Positions 59,324 through 64,000 of a stretch of 64,000 nt of DNA are shown one piece after another. Where the stretch lies: the NCBI RefSeq assembly GCF_009877435.1, contig NZ_WXEX01000003.1, positions 1 to 64,000 of the forward strand, in the 5' to 3' direction. The position numbers and the translations under genes were made by a program. The notes under the pieces are model-generated. The model saw only the letters and a program-made list of their open reading frames with translations, was not told the origin of the DNA and did not search any database. Each line of letters opens with the position of its first letter. Position 1 is the first letter of the stretch. Origin of the DNA: Heliomicrobium gestii. Its GTDB lineage: Bacteria > Bacillota > Desulfitobacteriia > Heliobacteriales > Heliobacteriaceae.

Positions 59324-59431
59324 GTGGAAGAGCGTCGGGAAGACTTTTTTAGGGGCCTGTTGGCGGCGGTACTGATCAGCCTGCCTCTATGGGGCCTGAT
59401 CATCGGTATCACATGGATGACATGGCGATAA
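59324..59431 (+). CDS. 35-aa single-span membrane peptide
   Basis: 35 aa from GTG 59324 (GCGAGGTGAGC upstream). Charged start (MEERRED), then a hydrophobic helix from residue 11 to 32 ending WMTWR. The layout matches a small inner-membrane peptide. It follows the GMC gene and may belong to that system, but this is position only. Confidence 0.45.
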   Translation: MEERREDFFRGLLAAVLISLPLWGLIIGITWMTWR

Positions 59432-59611
59432 GGAAAATAGGGTGAAAAAACATACTGTAGCGGAGCAAAGGCGGTCTCGAAGGGAGGCGGCCTTTTTTGA
59501 TCGTCGCGCTTATGGACCATGAGCGCGCGAGCGGGCGATTCATAGGGTTATTACGGACCGATTGGGTGTGACTGGAATATCATGGAACCGGATAGAAAGG
59601 AGTGATGTTGG

Positions 59612-60811
59612 TTGATCGTTTATTATGTTCGACCGGGCGACACATTGACTGCCATCGCCCAGAGGTATGGCGTCACATTGGAGCAGCTGCTGGCGGCCAA
59701 CCGGCTGCCGAACCCGGATGTCTTGCAGGTGGGGCAGGCGATCACGATTCCTACACCGGCCTTGCCGGGAGGCCTTTGCCCAACCCTCTCTCTGGGCGCT
59801 CGGGGCGCCCAGGTCAGGCGTCTCCAGCAACTGTTAGCCAGGTCCGGTTTCAATCCGGGACCGATCGACGGAATCTTCGGAACCGCTACGAGAAACGCCG
59901 TCATCGCCCTGCAGCGACGCCAGAACCGGGAGCCTTCCGGTGTGGTTGAGAGGGCGGAATGGCAAGCCCTGGGTGTCAACTGTGCTCGTCCGCCCATCCC
60001 GCCCTTTCCCAGACAGCCGGCACAGCGACCTCCAGCGTCGCCGCAGCCGCCTCGCCGTCCGGCGCCGGCGCCGCCGCGGCCCACGCCGCCGAGACCTGCG
60101 CCGCCAGAGCCTGCCCCGCCCCCTACGCCGGCGCCGCCTGCAGGGCCCACCTGTCCCGACCTGGCCCGGGGGAACACCGGGGAGGCTGTTCGGCGTCTGC
60201 AACGGCTCCTGGACGCCGCCGAGTACCCGGTCACCGTCACCGGTGTCTTTGATCAGGCGACAGAGAACGCCGTGCGGACCTTTCAATCTGAAGTGGGGAT
60301 CAATCCCACCGGACGGGCCGATCTGGAGACGTGGCTCTCCCTCGGAGAATCCTGCGGCGATCTGCCCAGGCCGCCTCGTCATCGCATCACCCGCGTGATC
60401 AACAATATCCGTTACACCCTGTACACAAACAAGGCCGTCTACCGGCGGGGAGAGCCCATCTTGATCACCTTCATCAAAACCAATGTGGGCGCCCAACCGA
60501 TCACGCTCAACTATCCCTCTTCCCAGCGGTATGATCTGAATGTGGAGTTGGGATTGAGCGGTATCGAGGTTTGGCGCTGGTCCCGTGGTCGTTCCTTCAA
60601 TCCCGTAGCAGAGACCATCGTATTGAGGCCGACGGAATATCAGGCCTTCCAGGAAACGTGGAACCAGTCGAGCAACACCGGCCAGGAAATCCGTTACCCC
60701 GGACGATACATCCTCACCGCCACCAACCTGGGGACCCGGCAGGGCGTCAGTGTCGAATTCGAACTGCAGCCGGCGGTCAGCGCTTCAGAATCCGAAAACC
60801 GGATGGACTGA
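59612..60811 (+). CDS. LysM - peptidoglycan-binding - BsuPI protein
   Basis: 399 aa from TTG 59612 with AAAGGAGTG upstream. LysM (residues about 4-48: YYVRPGDTLTAIAQRYGVTLEQLLAANRL), a PG_binding_1 repeat (about 58-120: LGARGAQVRRLQQLLARSGF), a proline-rich linker (about 128-185), a second such repeat (about 190-250: GNTGEAVRRLQRLLDAAEYPV), and a BsuPI-type domain at about 270-390 (YRRGEPILITFIKTNVGAQPITLNYPSSQRYDL, GIEVWRWSRGRSFNPV). BsuPI is named for a Bacillus intracellular-protease inhibitor. No signal peptide is visible, although the first three domains are cell-wall types. Confidence 0.9.
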   Translation: MIVYYVRPGDTLTAIAQRYGVTLEQLLAANRLPNPDVLQVGQAITIPTPALPGGLCPTLSLGARGAQVRRLQQLLARSGFNPGPIDGIFGTATRNAVIALQRRQNREPSGVVERAEWQALGVNCARPPIPPFPRQPAQRPPASPQPPRRPAPAPPRPTPPRPAPPEPAPPPTPAPPAGPTCPDLARGNTGEAVRRLQRLLDAAEYPVTVTGVFDQATENAVRTFQSEVGINPTGRADLETWLSLGESCGDLPRPPRHRITRVINNIRYTLYTNKAVYRRGEPILITFIKTNVGAQPITLNYPSSQRYDLNVELGLSGIEVWRWSRGRSFNPVAETIVLRPTEYQAFQETWNQSSNTGQEIRYPGRYILTATNLGTRQGVSVEFELQPAVSASESENRMD

Positions 60812-60869
60812 TCGTTCTGACGGGTATGACCGTCACTGGAAAAGGGGAAAGGACGAACCCGTTTGACGC

Positions 60870-60902
60870 AAAAGACCCGCGTTTTCAGCGCGGGTCTTTT
60901 GG
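60870..60902 (+). terminator. terminator of the LysM-BsuPI gene
   Basis: Perfect 12-bp stem AAAAGACCCGCG (60870-60881) / CGCGGGTCTTTT (60889-60900). Confidence 0.85.
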
Positions 60903-60963
60903 TGAGATTCTCTCTGTGTTTTTTTAAGGAATATGCAGGCGCGGTAAAAAGGGGGGGGCAGAG

Positions 60964-61551
60964 TCAATCACCGCTGGCCGGAGCGCCGCCCTTGACATCA
61001 CACTCCCTGGGTTCATCGGCTGAAACCGTTGTTTCTGAATCTGCTGTTTCCAGCGAGCCCCGGACCGCTTCCCGGCAGGCGCACAGTTCCTCCGTCAGAT
61101 CGAGAAGGCGGCAGAAATCGATCAGCGCCGGTTCATCCGGGAAGGTGTTCAGCCGCCTATCGACATCCTGATACCGGTTCACCCGGGAACGCCGCAGGTC
61201 GTGCCGGATCCCGGCAAGCAGCGCTTCCGGGTGATGGGCTGTGAGGGCATCGAGGTGTTCTGTCAGCACATCCAGATCTCGCGCCTGTCCCGTCTGTTCC
61301 TGCACATCGTCCACAAGGGCGTAAAAACGCTTGCGCGTTCCCTTGGGGAAACAGTCGTAAATCGTTTCCAGGGGATAGCGGAGGCGGCGGAGGCCGATGC
61401 GGAGTTGGTGCAACGCCTCCGGGTCTCTGGTCGTCACATAGCGAACATGCTGGGCCAATACCTGGCGGAGCCGGTCACGGATGATCAGGCGCGCCATTTT
61501 CGCGAGCGGCTTATCCGGGTCGATCCCCTCAATCTCCCACTTTTTCCTCAT
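60964..61551 (-). CDS. CHAD domain protein
   Basis: 195 aa. Conserved helical pattern with ALHQLRIGLRRLRYPLETIYD and RDLDVLTEHLDAL, and many basic residues and His (HLHQLR, RRSRVNRYQDVDRRL). CHAD domains bind inorganic polyphosphate, consistent with PPK2 in the same window; a direct link is inference. The C-terminal 30 residues are acidic and disordered. GGGGGATTC lies upstream of the start. Confidence 0.85.
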   Translation of the reverse strand: MRKKWEIEGIDPDKPLAKMARLIIRDRLRQVLAQHVRYVTTRDPEALHQLRIGLRRLRYPLETIYDCFPKGTRKRFYALVDDVQEQTGQARDLDVLTEHLDALTAHHPEALLAGIRHDLRRSRVNRYQDVDRRLNTFPDEPALIDFCRLLDLTEELCACREAVRGSLETADSETTVSADEPRECDVKGGAPASGD

Positions 61552-61764
61552 CCCGAATCCCCCCTTGCCTTCGACGCCATTGTTTTTTTGGCGGAATCGC
61601 CATAATAAAGACCCTTCAGGTCCACACTAAGCAGGTAATTCTGGGAAGAGATTGCTATTCTCATTGTAGCCTATCCCATGCTGGCGCACCAGATTTGTTT
61701 GACAGAATTGCGTGCTCTCGGTTATCCTGAACGTTGGTAGACACATCAGCCAGGAGGGAAAAGG

Positions 61765-62589
61765 TTGCGACGCGTCAAACTTGCCATTCTACATATGCTG
61801 CCCCAGACCTGGCTGTCCCGCCAAAGCGGGAAGTGGGCCGCTTCCCGCTGGAGCCGGAGGGCCATCCCCTGGTTTATCCGCCGCTACGGCGTGAACCTGG
61901 AGGAAGCGGAAAAATCCTGGCAGGAGTATCGTTCGCTGGCCGATTTCTTCTGCCGCCGCTTAAAGCCGGGCATCCGTCCCGTCTGTCCCGACGACAACAT
62001 CATCGTCAGTCCCGTAGACGGTCAGATATCCCAGATGGGCGCCGTATCAGCGGGGCGCCTGATTCAGGCAAAAGGGATCAATTACTCCCTCGAACAACTC
62101 CTCGGTGACACAGAACAGGCGAGACGATTCACCGGAGGGGAGTTTATCACCATCTATCTGAGCCCCCGCGACTACCATCGCATTCATGCGCCCCTGGCCG
62201 GGCGGGTGACCGGGTACGCCTATTGGCCCGGACGGCTCTATCCCGTAAACGACCTTGGCGTGCGCGGGGTGCCCAACCTCTTCGCCCGCAATGAGCGCCT
62301 GATCACCTACATGGACACTGACGTGGGACAAGTTGGGGTGATCAAGGTGGGCGCGATGATGGTCGGCAGCGTCCGTGTCGGCTATGCCGAGATCAATCGG
62401 CGCAAGCGGGCCAAGTTGGTCTCCGTTACGGAAGGTCCCTATCTGGAAAAAGGGGACGAGTTAGGCTACTTTGAGTTCGGATCTACGGTGATCCTTCTCT
62501 ATGAACCCGGCGCCATTCGCTGGAAAGCAGGCATTGAAACGGGTGCTCGTCTGAAGATGGGCGAGGAGATTGCGGAAAAAATTATTTGA
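61765..62589 (+). CDS. psd: phosphatidylserine decarboxylase
   Basis: 274 aa from TTG 61765 (CAGGAGGG upstream). The pattern YRSLADFFCRRLKPGIRPV, Asp in SPVDGQIS, Asp-Tyr-His in SPRDYHRIHAPL, and the autocleavage motif FGSTVILLYEP (GST, residues about 241-243) where the Ser becomes the pyruvoyl group. It makes phosphatidylethanolamine at the membrane. Length and order fit the full-length bacterial enzyme. A terminator follows. Confidence 0.95.
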   Translation: MRRVKLAILHMLPQTWLSRQSGKWAASRWSRRAIPWFIRRYGVNLEEAEKSWQEYRSLADFFCRRLKPGIRPVCPDDNIIVSPVDGQISQMGAVSAGRLIQAKGINYSLEQLLGDTEQARRFTGGEFITIYLSPRDYHRIHAPLAGRVTGYAYWPGRLYPVNDLGVRGVPNLFARNERLITYMDTDVGQVGVIKVGAMMVGSVRVGYAEINRRKRAKLVSVTEGPYLEKGDELGYFEFGSTVILLYEPGAIRWKAGIETGARLKMGEEIAEKII

Positions 62590-62590
62590 G

Positions 62591-62627
62591 AAAAAAGGCC
62601 GGCAGATTTGACCGGTCTTTTTTATTT
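62591..62627 (+). terminator. psd terminator
   Basis: AAAAGGCCGG (62593-62602) / CCGGTCTTTT (62612-62621) with one G-T pair, then T-rich. Confidence 0.75.
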
Positions 62628-62691
62628 GTATGGCATTATTGGTCAATAAAGAGTCATAATCTAGGGATGAAGTGGCGAGATCTTAATCTAT

Positions 62692-62707
62692 TGGCCCAAT
62701 TGGGCCA
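62692..62707. repeat. 16-base palindrome upstream of pckA
   Basis: TGGCCCAATTGGGCCA is perfect and uninterrupted, followed by TTTTATTTG. It could be a short-loop hairpin terminator or a protein-binding operator of pckA, whose start lies 160 bases on. Confidence 0.5.
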
Positions 62708-62866
62708 TTTTATTTGTATTCGTGAAAGATTCACAAAAAGGAGGGCTCTCCAGAGTTGTGTCGAATTAGCTGTTTTGGGCAAATCCTTCCAAGGGCAGCG
62801 CGACAGGAAGCACAGGAAAGCCGCTCCGTAGACTGGGGGTTTGCCACACTATTGGAGGTGTCATTC

Positions 62867-64000
<1,134 letters not shown>

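Noticed and set aside
60000-60145. CCG/CGCC-rich repetitive stretch
   Set aside because: It is the Pro/Arg linker of the LysM-BsuPI protein, not a CRISPR array or transposon repeat.

Overview
The window reads as a chromosomal segment of a moderately GC-rich, spore-forming, low-oxygen Firmicute. The evidence is strong GGAGG-type ribosome binding sites on almost every gene, frequent TTG/GTG starts, S-layer-homology anchoring, a probable small acid-soluble spore protein, DUF896 and DUF3243 proteins, many 4Fe-4S and rubredoxin-type proteins, ATP-type PEP carboxykinase and a KimA-type potassium importer. Family content and style suggest a heliobacterium-like member of the Clostridia, but this is inference; no photosynthesis, rRNA or tRNA gene is present to prove it. 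I see no CRISPR array, no intact insertion sequence and no prophage.

Layout. 1-9 kb: an AT-rich pRiA4b ORF-3-type gene (possible recent arrival), a universal stress protein, a FetAB-like metal exporter, MutY, a lipid kinase and an ABC-2 exporter. 9-12 kb: an iron locus in which the ABC exporter and feoB are divergent across a region with Fur-like boxes; feoB is followed by a small Cys-rich protein and feoA. 12-20 kb: a sirtuin, a CC/Se-motif-like protein, a TPR-Ser/Thr kinase overlapping an ArsB/NhaD-type permease gene, and a PhoR/PhoB-like two-component pair divergent from an HtrA protease. 22-30 kb: PPK2, RNase HI, KimA, a GH113-like protein, a TVP38-type membrane protein and NAD synthetase. 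29.7-33 kb: two exported proteins, one with SLH, FecR-like and fibronectin-like regions. 33-36.4 kb: a triple-HTH regulator coupled to a ferredoxin-type aldo/keto reductase, a rubredoxin-domain protein, an SASP-like protein and DUF3243. 37-41 kb: an intracellular subtilisin with a C-terminal Cu-amine-oxidase-N-like domain, a stand-alone starch-binding-type domain, Nth (probable CTG start) coupled to a 2-hydroxyacid dehydrogenase. 41-47 kb: a Zn/Cd/Pb P-type ATPase behind an ArsR-type palindrome, Glu-Q-tRNA(Asp) synthetase, CorA, DUF523, a metallo-beta-lactamase fold protein and a ferredoxin. 47-53 kb: an Aas-like acyltransferase/acyl-ACP synthetase, a chemoreceptor, a NuoG/HydA-N-like iron-sulfur protein and a LysE-type exporter. 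53-60 kb: a DUF815 ATPase, a CAP-domain exported protein, and a four-gene run ending in a gluconate-dehydrogenase-like pair (subunit 3 plus GMC flavoprotein) with no cytochrome subunit. 59.6-64 kb: a LysM/peptidoglycan-binding/BsuPI protein, a CHAD protein, phosphatidylserine decarboxylase and the 5' part of pckA, cut by the window end.

Themes: iron and metal traffic (FetAB, Feo, ZntA, CorA, iron-sulfur carriers), envelope and stress (HtrA, SLH protein, CAP protein, LysM-BsuPI, Psd, Aas), polyphosphate (PPK2, CHAD) and DNA base-excision repair (MutY, Nth). The least conventional items are the Cys-rich Feo protein, the cytochrome-less gluconate-dehydrogenase-like module, the three-HTH regulator coupled to an iron-sulfur reductase, the TPR-kinase, and the terminator that overlaps a Shine-Dalgarno sequence at 56.1 kb.
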